From assembly GCA_964574935.1 (NCBI GenBank), contig CAZNOZ010000019.1:1-49084 (forward strand): 49,084 bases of DNA. Reading direction: 5' to 3'. The notes beneath the pieces were generated by a model that made no database searches, was not told the origin of the DNA, and saw only the letters and a list, made by a program, of their open reading frames with translations. The stretch comes from JBBECE01 sp964574935. Lineage in GTDB: Bacteria > Pseudomonadota > Alphaproteobacteria > Rhizobiales > Devosiaceae. This document shows positions 25,022 to 34,540 of this stretch, piece after piece; the stretch's first letter is position 1, and each line of letters opens with the position of its first letter. The translations under genes were made by a program, and so were the position numbers.

Positions 25022-25050
25022 TTGGCAGGGCTCAAGCAACGCACTAGGCT
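25022..25050 (+). promoter_or_regulatory. Candidate promoter of mutS-glnD-murJ
   Basis: TTGGCA (25022-25027, 5 of 6), 17-base spacer, TAGGCT (25045-25050, 3 of 6), 34 bp upstream of the mutS ATG. Only moderate similarity to sigma-70 sites. Confidence 0.35.
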
Positions 25051-25084
25051 CGCCCGTGCCACCAGCCGCCCGGCCGCCTGACCG

Positions 25085-27787
25085 ATGACCGACGCCCCCG
25101 CCGCCTCAACGGCCAAAGCCCGCCCGAAAACCGCGCCCGAGGGCTCGACCCCGATGATGGCGCAGTATTTCGAGATCAAGGCGGTCAATCCGGGCTGCCT
25201 CTTGTTCTATCGCATGGGCGACTTCTACGAGTTGTTCTTCGAGGACGCCGAGGTCGCCTCGCGGGCCCTCGGCATCGCGCTGACCAAGCGCGGCAAGCAT
25301 CTGGGTGAGGACATTCCGATGTGCGGGGTGCCGGTGCACGCCGCCCGCGACTACCTCAGAAAGCTCATCGCGTTCGGCCACCGCGTCGCGGTCTGCGAGC
25401 AGATCGAGCCTCCCGCCGAGGCCAAAAAACGCGGCGCCAAATCGGTGGTTCGTCGCGAAGTGGTGCGCCTGGTGACCGCCGGCACGATTACCGAGGACGA
25501 GCTGCTGCCCGCCGGCGCCAACAATTTCCTCCTGGCGCTGTCGATGCTGCGCCACACCGAGGCCGAGTTCGGCGCCGCCTGGGCCGACATATCGACCGGC
25601 GAGGCGCACTGCGCCGACCTGACGGCGGACGAACTCACCGACGAACTCGTCCGCATCGATCCCGCCGAGATCATCGTCACCGAAGCGACCTTTGAGGCAC
25701 TTCAGGAGACCAACTCCCTGCCCGCGCCGCTTTCGGAGCGGCTCATCGTCCAGCCCGCCGAGCTTTTCGAGTCCGAAACCGCCTCCGGCCGCGTCGGCGC
25801 CATCTGGCCCCCCGACCGGCTCGACCCCACCCATTTCACCCGGGCGGCCCGCACCGCGCTGGGGGCGCTCGCCGGCTACATCTACGACACCCAGCGGGGC
25901 GCCAGCGTTCCGCTTGCGGTTCCCGACATCGGCAGCCGCGCCACCATGGTGATCGACGCCGCGACCCGCGCCTCGCTCGAACTCGTGCGCACCCAGGCCG
26001 GCAAGCCCGAGGGGGCGCTTCTCGATTGTCTCGATGCGTGTCTGACCCCATCCGGCTCGCGGCTGTTGGCCGCCCGGCTGACGGCGCCCTCCTCGGATGT
26101 CGATACCGTCAACGCCCGCCTCGACATGCTCGCCAGCCTGGCCGCCGACACGGGGGTCCTGGACGGGCTCCGGGGGCGCCTGAAATCGGTGCCCGACCTC
26201 GCCCGGGCGCTCTCGCGCCTCGCCCTCGAGCGCGGCGGCCCGCGCGACCTGCGGGTCGTCGCCGGTGCAATTTCCGGCGCCCGGGATCTCGCCGCCCCCG
26301 TCTCGGGCCTCCAGATGCAGCCCGAGGGCATCGCCCGGCTCGCCGCCAACCTGGATGAAGCGCCGGCAGGGGTGGCGGACGCCATTTCCGACGCCCTCGG
26401 CGAGGACCTGCCTCTGCTGCCCCGCGACGGCGGCTTCGTTCGCTCCGGTTATGACGAGCGCCTCGATACCGAACGCCGGCTGGGCAGCGAAAGCCGTCAG
26501 ATCATCGCCTCGCTGCAGGCCGAGTACGCCGAGCTGGCCGCGGTCAAGTCGCTGAAGATCAAGCACAACAACGTGCTTGGCTATTTCGTCGAGGTCCTCG
26601 CCGCCCACGGCCCGAAGCTGATGGAGCCGCCGCTTGCCGAGACCTTCATCCACCGCCAGACGATGGCCAATGCGATGCGGTTCTCGACAACGAAGCTCGG
26701 CGACCTCGAGGCGCGGATCGCCGGCGCCGCCGCCGCCGCGCTGGCGATCGAGCTCGAGATCTTCGCCGCGCTCAGGGCCAGGGTGCTTGCTGAGACCGAG
26801 ACGCTGCACAAGCTGGCCGCGGCGCTCGCCGAGACCGATCTCAGCGCCGCCCTGGCCCTCATCGCCCTGGAGCGCGACTACTGCCGCCCACATGTCGACG
26901 AGAGCCTCGACTTCGCGGTCGTCGGGGGCCGGCATCCGGTCGTCGAGACGATGCTCAAGCGCGCCGGCGCGGGCTTCGTCGCCAACGACTGCAACCTGAC
27001 CGCCCCCGACGAGGAAACCGCGGGCGCCCTGTGGCTGGTCACCGGCCCCAACATGGGCGGCAAGTCGACTTTCCTCCGCCAGAACGCGCTGATCGCGATC
27101 ATGGCCCAGATGGGATCGTTCGTTCCCGCAACCTCGGCCCGCCTCGGTCTGGTCGACCGGGTGTTCTCGCGGGTCGGCGCCTCCGACGACATCGCCCGCG
27201 GCCATTCGACCTTCATGGTCGAGATGATCGAGACCGCCGCCATTCTCGACCGCGCCACCGTCCGCTCGCTGGTTGTGCTCGACGAGATCGGGCGCGGCAC
27301 CGCCACTTTCGATGGCCTGTCCATTGCCTGGGCCTGCGTCGAGGCGTTGCACGAAACCACCCGCTGCCGGGCCCTGTTCGCCACCCATTTCCACGAGCTG
27401 ACGGCCCTTGCCGGCCGCCTCGGCAGGGTTTCCAACCACACCATGAAGGTCAGGGACTATCGCGGCGACGTGGTGTTTCTTCACGAGGTCGCCCAGGGCG
27501 CCGCCGACCGTTCCTACGGCATTCACGTCGCCCGCCTGGCGGGGCTGCCGGCGGCCGTTGTCGAGCGCGCGCGCGAGGTGCTAAATCATCTCGAATCGCG
27601 AGCCGACACCTCCGGCTCGGTGGGCACCGACCTGCCGCTTTTCACCGCCCGGCGGCCGGCCCCGGCGCCCGAACCCGACCGCCTCGCCGAAATGCTCGAG
27701 GCGGCCGACCCCGACCAGATGACCCCGCGGCAGGCGATCGAGATGCTCTACGAGCTCAAAAGGCTGAGCCAGAAGGCCGGGCGATGA
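25085..27787 (+). CDS. mutS: DNA mismatch repair protein MutS
   Basis: Recognises mispaired bases and starts mismatch repair. At 900 residues it is full length. After a short polar N-terminus come the mismatch-binding F47-x-E49 in GDFYELFFEDAE, the connector, lever and clamp domains, and the ATPase domain with Walker A GPNMGGKST near residue 653, the SDDIARGHSTFMVEM motif and Walker B VVLDEIGRGTATFDG. The C-terminal region ends TPRQAIEMLYELKRLSQKAGR. The stop overlaps the glnD start (ATGA). Confidence 0.98.
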   Translation: MTDAPAASTAKARPKTAPEGSTPMMAQYFEIKAVNPGCLLFYRMGDFYELFFEDAEVASRALGIALTKRGKHLGEDIPMCGVPVHAARDYLRKLIAFGHRVAVCEQIEPPAEAKKRGAKSVVRREVVRLVTAGTITEDELLPAGANNFLLALSMLRHTEAEFGAAWADISTGEAHCADLTADELTDELVRIDPAEIIVTEATFEALQETNSLPAPLSERLIVQPAELFESETASGRVGAIWPPDRLDPTHFTRAARTALGALAGYIYDTQRGASVPLAVPDIGSRATMVIDAATRASLELVRTQAGKPEGALLDCLDACLTPSGSRLLAARLTAPSSDVDTVNARLDMLASLAADTGVLDGLRGRLKSVPDLARALSRLALERGGPRDLRVVAGAISGARDLAAPVSGLQMQPEGIARLAANLDEAPAGVADAISDALGEDLPLLPRDGGFVRSGYDERLDTERRLGSESRQIIASLQAEYAELAAVKSLKIKHNNVLGYFVEVLAAHGPKLMEPPLAETFIHRQTMANAMRFSTTKLGDLEARIAGAAAAALAIELEIFAALRARVLAETETLHKLAAALAETDLSAALALIALERDYCRPHVDESLDFAVVGGRHPVVETMLKRAGAGFVANDCNLTAPDEETAGALWLVTGPNMGGKSTFLRQNALIAIMAQMGSFVPATSARLGLVDRVFSRVGASDDIARGHSTFMVEMIETAAILDRATVRSLVVLDEIGRGTATFDGLSIAWACVEALHETTRCRALFATHFHELTALAGRLGRVSNHTMKVRDYRGDVVFLHEVAQGAADRSYGIHVARLAGLPAAVVERAREVLNHLESRADTSGSVGTDLPLFTARRPAPAPEPDRLAEMLEAADPDQMTPRQAIEMLYELKRLSQKAGR

Positions 27788-30603
27788 CCGTCGCGACCGC
27801 TGACAAGCGTACCGCGCGGCAGCCGCGCCAGCGCGCGTTCACCCTGACCCGGGCCGCCGACATCGTTGCCGCCGTCCGCGACGAGCTCGGCGACACGCCC
27901 GCCGGTGCCGCCGCCGCGCGCGTCGTGCTTCTGGCTCGCCTGCGCCAGGCCCTCGCCCAGGCCCGCGCCCAGACCGAAGCGGACCTTCTGGCCTCGGGCC
28001 GTGGCACCCGCTGCGCCCGCGATCTCTCGGCCGCCCAGGACGAGATCGTGCGCGCCGCCTTCATCTTCGCGACCGAGGATGTCTATCCGCTCGCCTCCCG
28101 CGGCGCCGGCGAGACCCTGACCATCGCCGCCGTCGGCGGCTACGGTCGCGGCACCCTTGCCCCCGGCTCCGACATCGACCTGTTGTTCATCCTGCCCTCC
28201 CGGCAGACGCCCTGGGGCGGGCGCGTCACCGAATACGTTCTCTATGTGATGTGGGACCTCGGCCAGAAGATCGGCCACGCGGTGCGCTCCGAGGCGGACT
28301 GCCTGCGCATGGCGAAGTCCGACATGACCGTACGCACCGCGACCCTGGAAGCGCGCTATCTGGCCGGCGACCGCGAGCTTTTCGATCGCCTGGAAGAGAG
28401 ATTCAACCGCGACATCGTCGCCCAAACCGGCCGTGAATTCATCGCCGCCAAGCTCGCCGAACGCGACGCGCGGCACGAAGCGCTGGGCGACGCCCGCTAC
28501 GTTGTCGAGCCCAACGTCAAGGAGGGCAAGGGGGGCCTGAGGGACCTCAACACCCTCTACTGGATCTCCAAGTATTTCTACCAGGTCAAGACCGCCGCCG
28601 AACTCGTTGATCGTGGCGTCTTCACCGCCGCCGAATACCGGCTCTTCCAGCGCTCCGAGGACTTCCTGTGGGCGGTGCGCTGCCACATGCATTTCATCAC
28701 CGGCCGCGCCGAGGAGAAACTGAGTTTCGAGCTGCAGAGCGAACTCACAAACCGCGTCAAATTCGCCGGCCGCCACGGGCTTTCCGGCGTCGAACGACTG
28801 ATGAAACGCTACTTCCTGGTCGCCAAGGACGTCGGCGACCTCACCCGCATATTCTGTACGTCGCTGGAGTTCAGCCAGGGCAAGCGGCTCGACATGCTCG
28901 GCCGCGTCATGGACCAGTTCCTGGTGTCCCGCCGCATCAGGTCGGAGACCGACTTCGTCATCGAGCGCGGCCGCCTCAATGTCGCCGGCGACAAGGTCTT
29001 CGAAGCCGATCCGGTCAACCTGATCAAGCTGTTTTGGCTCGCCGGTCGCCAGAAGCTGATGTTCCATCCCGACGCCCTCAAGCTGGTCACCCGCTCGTTG
29101 CGCCTGATCGACCCGGCCCTGCGCAAGAACGAGCGCGCCAACGCCTATTTCCTCGATATCCTGACCGCGCCGCAATCCGTCGAACGCATTTTGCGGCGCC
29201 TGAACGAGTCCGGCGTGCTTGGCCGATTCATTCCGGAATTCGGCAAGATCGTCGCCCAGATGCAGTTCAACATGTATCACCACTACACCGTCGACGAGCA
29301 TCTGATCCGCGCCGTCGGGGTGATGGCCCGCATCGCCCAGGGCGAGCTCGCCGATGAGCTGCCGCTCACCCAAGAGCTTCTGCCGCATCTCGCCGACGTC
29401 AAGCTGCTCTATGTGGCCCTGTTCCTGCACGACATCGCCAAGGGACGCCTCGAAGATCATTCGATCGCCGGGGCCCGCATCGCGCGGCGCCTGTGCCCAC
29501 GCTTCGGGCTCAGCCCCGCCGACGCCGAAACCGTCGCCTGGCTGGTCGAATACCACCTCGTCATGAGCGAGTACGCGCAGGAACGCGACATCCACGATCC
29601 CGCCACCTCCCAGGCGCTGGCCGACATCGTGCAAAGCCCCAATCGGCTCAATCTGCTTCTGGTGCTGACCGCCTGCGACATAAGGGCGGTCGGCCCCGGC
29701 GTGTGGACGGGCTGGAAGGGTGCCCTGCTCAGGGCGCTTTACTATCAGACCGAGCCGCTGCTCTCCGGCGGCCATTCCAAGGTCCGCCAGAAAGACCGGG
29801 TCGCCGAGGCCAAGCAGGCGCTCGCCGAGGCGCTGTCCGACTGGTCGGCCGAGGAGCTCGCCGCCTATATCGGCCGCCAATACACCGCCTACTGGCTGCG
29901 CGCCGAGCACGATTTGCAGATCGACCACGCCCGCATGATCCGCCAGGCCCAATCCGAGGGCGCGCCGTTCGCCGGCTTCGTCAGGCCGAAGCGGTTCGAG
30001 GCGGTCACCGAGATATCCTTCTTCACCCCGGACCATCCCCGGCTCCTGTCGGTGATCGCGGGCGCCTGCACGATGGCCGAGGCCAACATCACCGGCGCCC
30101 AGATATTCTCGATGCGCGACGGCAACGCCCTCGACACCTTCCGGCTGCAGCGCGCCTTCGACAGCGACGAGGACGAGCGCATCCGCGGCGAGCGCATCGT
30201 CGAATCGGTCCGGCGGCTGTTGCACGGCCAGAAATACCTGCCCCGGGACCTCGGCCGGGATTCCCGGCACAACCGGCGCCTGAAGCCCTTCTCGGTGCCC
30301 GCCGAGGTGCAGGTGGCGAATTCGCTTTCTCAGAAGTTCACCGTCATCGAAGCTTCCGGCCTCGATCGCACCGGACTGCTCTACGATCTCACCCGCGTCA
30401 TCTCGGACCTCAACCTGACCATCGGCTCGGCCCATATCTGCACCTACGGCGCCAAGGCGGTGGACGTGTTCTACGTCACCGATCTCACCGGCATGCGGGT
30501 TGAGGACAAGGCCCGCATCAAACGCATCCGGGAGCGGCTGCTGGCGGTCTTCGATCCGGCACAGGCCGCCGAGCGGGCCGCCCGGCCGCCCGTCGTGGCT
30601 TGA
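27784..30603 (+). CDS. glnD: Bifunctional PII uridylyltransferase / uridylyl-removing enzyme
   Basis: Central nitrogen sensor: uridylylates PII proteins when glutamine is low and removes UMP when it is high. 939 aa. The nucleotidyltransferase site is GGYGRG (118-123) with GSDIDLLF (128-135); the HD hydrolase domain has YHHYTVDEHLIRAVG and FLHDIAKGR near residue 549; two ACT domains lie near 742-810 (FFTPDHPRLLSVIAGAC) and 850-925 (VIEASGLDRTGLLYDLTRV). All modules look intact. ATG 27784 overlaps the mutS stop by 4 bp and murJ follows without a gap; mutS-glnD-murJ is a recurring order in rhizobial genomes. Confidence 0.97.
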   Translation: MTVATADKRTARQPRQRAFTLTRAADIVAAVRDELGDTPAGAAAARVVLLARLRQALAQARAQTEADLLASGRGTRCARDLSAAQDEIVRAAFIFATEDVYPLASRGAGETLTIAAVGGYGRGTLAPGSDIDLLFILPSRQTPWGGRVTEYVLYVMWDLGQKIGHAVRSEADCLRMAKSDMTVRTATLEARYLAGDRELFDRLEERFNRDIVAQTGREFIAAKLAERDARHEALGDARYVVEPNVKEGKGGLRDLNTLYWISKYFYQVKTAAELVDRGVFTAAEYRLFQRSEDFLWAVRCHMHFITGRAEEKLSFELQSELTNRVKFAGRHGLSGVERLMKRYFLVAKDVGDLTRIFCTSLEFSQGKRLDMLGRVMDQFLVSRRIRSETDFVIERGRLNVAGDKVFEADPVNLIKLFWLAGRQKLMFHPDALKLVTRSLRLIDPALRKNERANAYFLDILTAPQSVERILRRLNESGVLGRFIPEFGKIVAQMQFNMYHHYTVDEHLIRAVGVMARIAQGELADELPLTQELLPHLADVKLLYVALFLHDIAKGRLEDHSIAGARIARRLCPRFGLSPADAETVAWLVEYHLVMSEYAQERDIHDPATSQALADIVQSPNRLNLLLVLTACDIRAVGPGVWTGWKGALLRALYYQTEPLLSGGHSKVRQKDRVAEAKQALAEALSDWSAEELAAYIGRQYTAYWLRAEHDLQIDHARMIRQAQSEGAPFAGFVRPKRFEAVTEISFFTPDHPRLLSVIAGACTMAEANITGAQIFSMRDGNALDTFRLQRAFDSDEDERIRGERIVESVRRLLHGQKYLPRDLGRDSRHNRRLKPFSVPAEVQVANSLSQKFTVIEASGLDRTGLLYDLTRVISDLNLTIGSAHICTYGAKAVDVFYVTDLTGMRVEDKARIKRIRERLLAVFDPAQAAERAARPPVVA

Positions 30604-30620
30604 CCGACGCGCCTTCCTCC

Positions 30621-32177
30621 ATGTCGCGCAACTTCGCGTCCGTCGGCGGCGCCACGGCGCTGTCGCGCGTGCTCGGATTCGTCCGCGACATCCTGCTCGC
30701 CGCCGTTCTCGGCACCGGCCCCGTCGCTGATGCTTTTTTCGCCGCCTTCCGGTTTCCGAACCTGTTCCGGCGCCTGTTCGCCGAGGGCGCCTTCAACGCC
30801 GCCTTCGTGCCGCTGTTCGCCAAGGCCCTCGAGCGGGAGGGCGAGGACGCGGCCCGCGCCTTTTCCCGGCGCATCATCTCATGGCTGATCGCGGCCCTCC
30901 TCGTGGTCACGGTGCTTGCCGAGCTCTTCATGCCGGCGGTGGTCGCCGCCTTCGTGCCGGGTTTTCTCGACGATCCGGACAAGTTCGATCTGACCGTCAC
31001 GCTGACGCGCATCTGCTTTCCGTATCTGGCCTGCATGTCGCTGATGGCGGCCTACGGGGGAATTCTGAACGGCCTCAGGCGCTTTCTGGCCGCCGCCTTT
31101 GCTCCCGTGCTGCTCAACGTCGTGCTGATCGCGGTGCTGGCCGCCTGGGTGCTGTGGGCCGAGGCGGGCACCGCCGACGCCGGCATCGCGCTGTCGACCG
31201 GCGTGCTTGTCGGCGGCGTTGTTCAGCTGGCCCTCGTCGCCTGGGGCCTGGCGCGCAGCGGGCACTTGCCGGCCATGGGCTGGCCGCGCTTCGGCCCGGA
31301 CGTGCGCCGCTTCTGGGCCCTGGCTTTGCCGGCCATCCTCACCGGCGGCATCACCCAGATCAACATCTTCATCGGCACCGTCATCGCGTCCCAGGGGCCT
31401 TCGGCGATCTCCTGGCTCTACTACGCCGACCGGCTCTATCAGCTGCCCCTGGGCATCGTCGGCATCGCCATCGGCGTGGTGCTGTTGCCCGAACTTTCCC
31501 GGCATCTGAAGGGGGGCCGCGAAAAAGAAGCCGCCGCGGCGCAGAACCAGTCGCTGTTCCTCGGCCTGCTGCTGACCCTGCCGGCGTCCCTGGCGCTGAT
31601 CGTCATCGCCGAGCCGATCATCCGGGTGCTGTTCGAACGCGGCGCCTTCGATCCGACCGACACCGCCGCCACCGGTGCCGCCCTGGTTGCCTTCGCGGCC
31701 GGGCTCCCCGCCTTCGTGATGATCAAGGTTTTCCAGCCCGCCTTCTTCGCGCGCGAGGACACCCGCACCCCGACCGCGTTTGCCGGCGTCTCCGCCCTGG
31801 TCAATATCGGTCTGTCTGTGGCGCTTTTCCCGCTCTACGCGCAGGTCGGCATCGCGCTCGCCACCACCATCGCCGGCTGGACCAACCTGGTTCTGCTGGC
31901 CGCCACCCTGACGCGCCGCCGGCAATTCCAGCCCACCCCGGCACAGCTGCGCCGCTATGCCAACCTGGTCATCGCCGCCACCGTCATGGCCGTCGTGCTG
32001 ATGGTCGCGGCGCTTCCCCTGGACCCGGCTCTGAGGCCTTCGAGCCCCGCGCTCACTCAGATCGCGGCGCTCGCCGGCCTGATCGCCGTCGGCGCGCTCA
32101 GCTACTTCGCGGTCACCCATCTCACCGGCGCCCAGCGCATCGGCTCGCTTCTCGCCGCCTTCCGCGGCTCGGCGTGA
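30621..32177 (+). CDS. murJ: Lipid II flippase MurJ (MviN)
   Basis: MOP-superfamily flippase that moves the peptidoglycan precursor lipid II across the inner membrane. 518 aa, with about 14 hydrophobic helices, and the family start SRNFASVGGATALSRVLGFVRDILLA. The PNLFRRLFAEGAFNAAFVP segment in helix 2 is diagnostic. ATG 30621 gives the normal N-terminus. A TTG at 30600 that overlaps the glnD stop (TTGA) is in frame and would add 7 residues; neither has a clear ribosome binding site, so translation probably depends on read-on ribosomes from glnD. Confidence 0.95.
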   Translation: MSRNFASVGGATALSRVLGFVRDILLAAVLGTGPVADAFFAAFRFPNLFRRLFAEGAFNAAFVPLFAKALEREGEDAARAFSRRIISWLIAALLVVTVLAELFMPAVVAAFVPGFLDDPDKFDLTVTLTRICFPYLACMSLMAAYGGILNGLRRFLAAAFAPVLLNVVLIAVLAAWVLWAEAGTADAGIALSTGVLVGGVVQLALVAWGLARSGHLPAMGWPRFGPDVRRFWALALPAILTGGITQINIFIGTVIASQGPSAISWLYYADRLYQLPLGIVGIAIGVVLLPELSRHLKGGREKEAAAAQNQSLFLGLLLTLPASLALIVIAEPIIRVLFERGAFDPTDTAATGAALVAFAAGLPAFVMIKVFQPAFFAREDTRTPTAFAGVSALVNIGLSVALFPLYAQVGIALATTIAGWTNLVLLAATLTRRRQFQPTPAQLRRYANLVIAATVMAVVLMVAALPLDPALRPSSPALTQIAALAGLIAVGALSYFAVTHLTGAQRIGSLLAAFRGSA

Positions 32178-32241
32178 GCCCGCTTGCCAGCGGCCGCCAA
32201 CTGCTGCCATAAGCCGCCCGATTGCGCCCGAGGAGCCAGCG

Positions 32242-33276
32242 ATGGCCCAGTTCGTCCCCCGCGTCTTTTCCGGCATCCAGCCTTCGGGCCGGCTGCATCT
32301 GGGCAACTATCTCGGCGCCATCCGCCGATTCGTCCCCCTGCAGAAAACCCATCAGTGCATCTATTGCGTGGTCGATCTGCATGCCATCACCGTCTGGCAG
32401 GACCCCGACCGACTCGCCGACGCCACCCGCGAGGTGGCGGCCGCCTTCATCGCCGCCGGCATCGACCCGGCCGCCCACATCGTCTTCAACCAGTCGCGGG
32501 TGCCGGCTCATTCCGAGCTCGCCTGGATCTTCGCCTGCGTCGCCCGAGTCGGCTGGCTCAACCGCATGACCCAGTTCAAGGACAAGGCCGGCAAGAACGA
32601 AGAGGCGATGTCGGTGGGGCTTTACGCCTACCCCACACTGATGGCCGCCGACATCCTGCTCTATCACGGCACCCATGTCCCGGTGGGCGACGACCAGAAG
32701 CAGCACCTCGAGCTCACCCGCGACATCGCCCAGAAGTTCAACAGCGACTTCGCCGCCCGCATCGCCGCCCGCGGGCACCCGGAGCAATGGTTCCCGATCA
32801 CCGAACCGCTGATCGCCGGCCCGGCGATGCGCGTGATGTCCCTGCGCGACGGCTCCCGCAAGATGTCGAAGTCCGAGCCCTCGGAAGCCGCGACCATCTT
32901 TCTGACCGACGATGCCGACGCCATCGCCAACAAGATCAAGCGTGCCCGCACCGATCCCGAGCCGCTGCCCTCCGACCCCGAGGGCCTCGAGGGGAGGCCG
33001 GAAGCCGCCAATCTCGTCGACATCTACGCCGCCTTCGCCGGCGGCGGCGTCGACAAGGTGCTGGCCGAATTTGGCGGCAAAGGCTTTTCCGAATTCAAAC
33101 CCGCCCTCGCCGAGCTGGTGGTCGCCAAGCTGGCCCCGGTGGCAGACGAAATGCGCCGGCTGATGGCCGATCCCGCCGAGATCGACCGCATCCTCGCCGA
33201 CGGCGCCGCCCGCGCCGAAGCGATCGCCACCCCGATTCTCGAGGAGACCAAGGCGATCATCGGCTTGGTCGGCTGA
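32242..33276 (+). CDS. trpS: Tryptophanyl-tRNA synthetase
   Basis: Class I aminoacyl-tRNA synthetase charging tRNA-Trp. 344 aa, standard length. Class I signatures are HLGN at 19-22 (PSGRLHLGNYLGA) and KMSKS at 207-211. The tryptophan-pocket region VGDDQKQHLELTRDIA is also typical. ATG 32242 has GAGGAG a few bases upstream. It lies 64 bp after murJ and 59 bp before a universal stress protein gene. Confidence 0.97.
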   Translation: MAQFVPRVFSGIQPSGRLHLGNYLGAIRRFVPLQKTHQCIYCVVDLHAITVWQDPDRLADATREVAAAFIAAGIDPAAHIVFNQSRVPAHSELAWIFACVARVGWLNRMTQFKDKAGKNEEAMSVGLYAYPTLMAADILLYHGTHVPVGDDQKQHLELTRDIAQKFNSDFAARIAARGHPEQWFPITEPLIAGPAMRVMSLRDGSRKMSKSEPSEAATIFLTDDADAIANKIKRARTDPEPLPSDPEGLEGRPEAANLVDIYAAFAGGGVDKVLAEFGGKGFSEFKPALAELVVAKLAPVADEMRRLMADPAEIDRILADGAARAEAIATPILEETKAIIGLVG

Positions 33277-33335
33277 CCCGGCGACGGCGTGCCAATCGGC
33301 TTGGCAAAGCTCCCCGCCAATGGCAGCATGCGCCG

Positions 33336-33830
33336 ATGAGCTCCGAAGAGGCCGAGCGGCGGGGCGAGCACACGCGCAAATGGCTGGTGGTGCTCGACGA
33401 CACCGAGGAATGCGGCAAGGCGGTGACCTTTGCGGCCTACCGGGTGCGCCGCACGGGCGGCACCATTGCGTTGCTTGTGGTCATCGAACCTGACCAGTTT
33501 CAGCACTGGATCGGCGTCGAGAAGGTCATGCGCGCCGAGGCCATGCAGATCGCCGAGACCCTGTTCGAGCAGTATGAATCGAAGATCCGTGATTGCGGCG
33601 ACATCGCCGTCGAGCGGGTTGTGCGCGAAGGCGCCCGCGCCGACGCCATCGAGGCGTTGATCGACGAGGATCGCGACATCGTCATTCTGGTGCTCGCCGC
33701 CGGCACCTCCGCGGAGGGCCCCGGACCGCTGGTCTCCTCGATCGCCTCGCGGGGCGCCAACGCCCTGCCGATCCCGGTCGCCATCGTCCCGGGCACCCTT
33801 TCGGACGAGGAGATCGAGGCCCTCAGCTAG
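33336..33830 (+). CDS. Universal stress protein (UspA family)
   Basis: 164-residue single-domain Usp fold protein. The N-terminal strand WLVVLDDTEECGKAVTFAAYRVRRTGGTIALLVVIEP and the C-terminal strand region VILVLAAGTSAEGPGPLVSSIASRGANALPIPVAIVPG are recognisable. The ATP-binding loop G-x2-G-x9-G(S/T) of the MJ0577 subgroup is only loosely matched, so nucleotide binding is uncertain. Precise role unknown; members respond to growth arrest or stress. The trpS-usp-nfu order is common in rhizobia. Confidence 0.9.
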   Translation: MSSEEAERRGEHTRKWLVVLDDTEECGKAVTFAAYRVRRTGGTIALLVVIEPDQFQHWIGVEKVMRAEAMQIAETLFEQYESKIRDCGDIAVERVVREGARADAIEALIDEDRDIVILVLAAGTSAEGPGPLVSSIASRGANALPIPVAIVPGTLSDEEIEALS

Positions 33831-33851
33831 CGGGCGGCGGGCGCAATGGTC

Positions 33852-33879
33852 TTGCCAATCCGCCCCGATCCACTATCTT
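33852..33879 (+). promoter_or_regulatory. Candidate sigma-70 promoter of the nfu gene
   Basis: TTGCCA (33852-33857, 5 of 6), 16-base spacer, TATCTT (33874-33879, 4 of 6), 57 bp before the start codon. The iron-box-like element at 33881 follows directly. Confidence 0.5.
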
Positions 33880-33880
33880 G

Positions 33881-33895
33881 TTGGAACCATTCTAA
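33881..33895. promoter_or_regulatory. Irr-box (ICE)-like element in front of nfu
   Basis: TTGGAA-CCA-TTCTAA: one half-site is the perfect TTCTAA and the other differs by one base from TTAGAA. This is the core of the iron-control element bound by Irr in rhizobia. It covers the expected transcription start, where a bound repressor would block initiation. Confidence 0.5.
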
Positions 33896-33936
33896 TCTAG
33901 CGCCCGCCTCGCCACCGGCGCCCGGAAAGATACGCG

Positions 33937-34497
33937 ATGTTCATCCAGACCGAAGCCACACCCAATCCGCAGACCCTCAAATTCCTGCCCGGCCGCGAGG
34001 TGCTCGAGGGCGAGCCGCGCGACTTTCGCAACCTCGAGGACGCCGCCGTCTCCCCGCTGGCCTCGGCACTGTTTGCCATCGACGGGGTGACCGGGGTGTT
34101 TCTGGGCCATGATTTCGTCGCCGTCACCAAGGACGGCGGCGATTGGGCGCATCTCAAGCCCGCCGTCCTCGGGGCGATCATGGAGCATTTCATGGCCGGC
34201 AATCCGGTGCTCGCCGGAGCCTCCGAGGCCAGCCCCGAAGATTCAGAAGTTTTTTTCGAGCCCGAAGACGCCGAGCTCGTCGAGGTCATCAGGGAACTCT
34301 TGGAGACTCGCGTGCGCCCGGCCGTCGCCATGGACGGCGGCGACGTTACGCTCAAGGGCTTCAAGGACGGCATGGTCTATCTGCATATGCAGGGCGCCTG
34401 CTCGGGCTGCCCCTCCTCGATCGCCACTCTCAAAAACGGCATCGAGAATCTGCTGCGCCACTTCGTTCCGGGCGTCCAGGGCGTCGCCGAGATCTAG
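33937..34497 (+). CDS. NFU-type Fe-S cluster scaffold/carrier protein
   Basis: Carries iron-sulfur clusters to target apoproteins. 186 aa with the N-terminal Nfu_N domain (MFIQTEATPNPQTLKFLPGREV, residues 1-90) and the C-terminal NifU-like domain (112-186) with the cluster-binding C155-x2-C158 in QGACSGCPSSIATLKNGIE. The arrangement is that of mitochondrial NFU1 and alphaproteobacterial NifU-family proteins, not of the nitrogen-fixation NifU. It appears to have its own promoter with an Irr-box-like element, fitting iron-dependent control. Confidence 0.95.
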   Translation: MFIQTEATPNPQTLKFLPGREVLEGEPRDFRNLEDAAVSPLASALFAIDGVTGVFLGHDFVAVTKDGGDWAHLKPAVLGAIMEHFMAGNPVLAGASEASPEDSEVFFEPEDAELVEVIRELLETRVRPAVAMDGGDVTLKGFKDGMVYLHMQGACSGCPSSIATLKNGIENLLRHFVPGVQGVAEI

Positions 34498-34540
34498 GTC
34501 GCGCTCGACTTGACCTACCCGGGCAGCTAAGCGTCGGCGC

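Noticed and set aside
25106..27526. 806-codon open frame antisense to mutS
   Set aside because: Entirely opposite a full-length, motif-complete mutS; low-complexity Gly/Val/Glu/Ala composition typical of GC-rich shadow frames.
27748..30435. 895-codon open frame antisense to glnD
   Set aside because: Same reason: mirror of glnD codon structure, no domain, no ribosome binding site.
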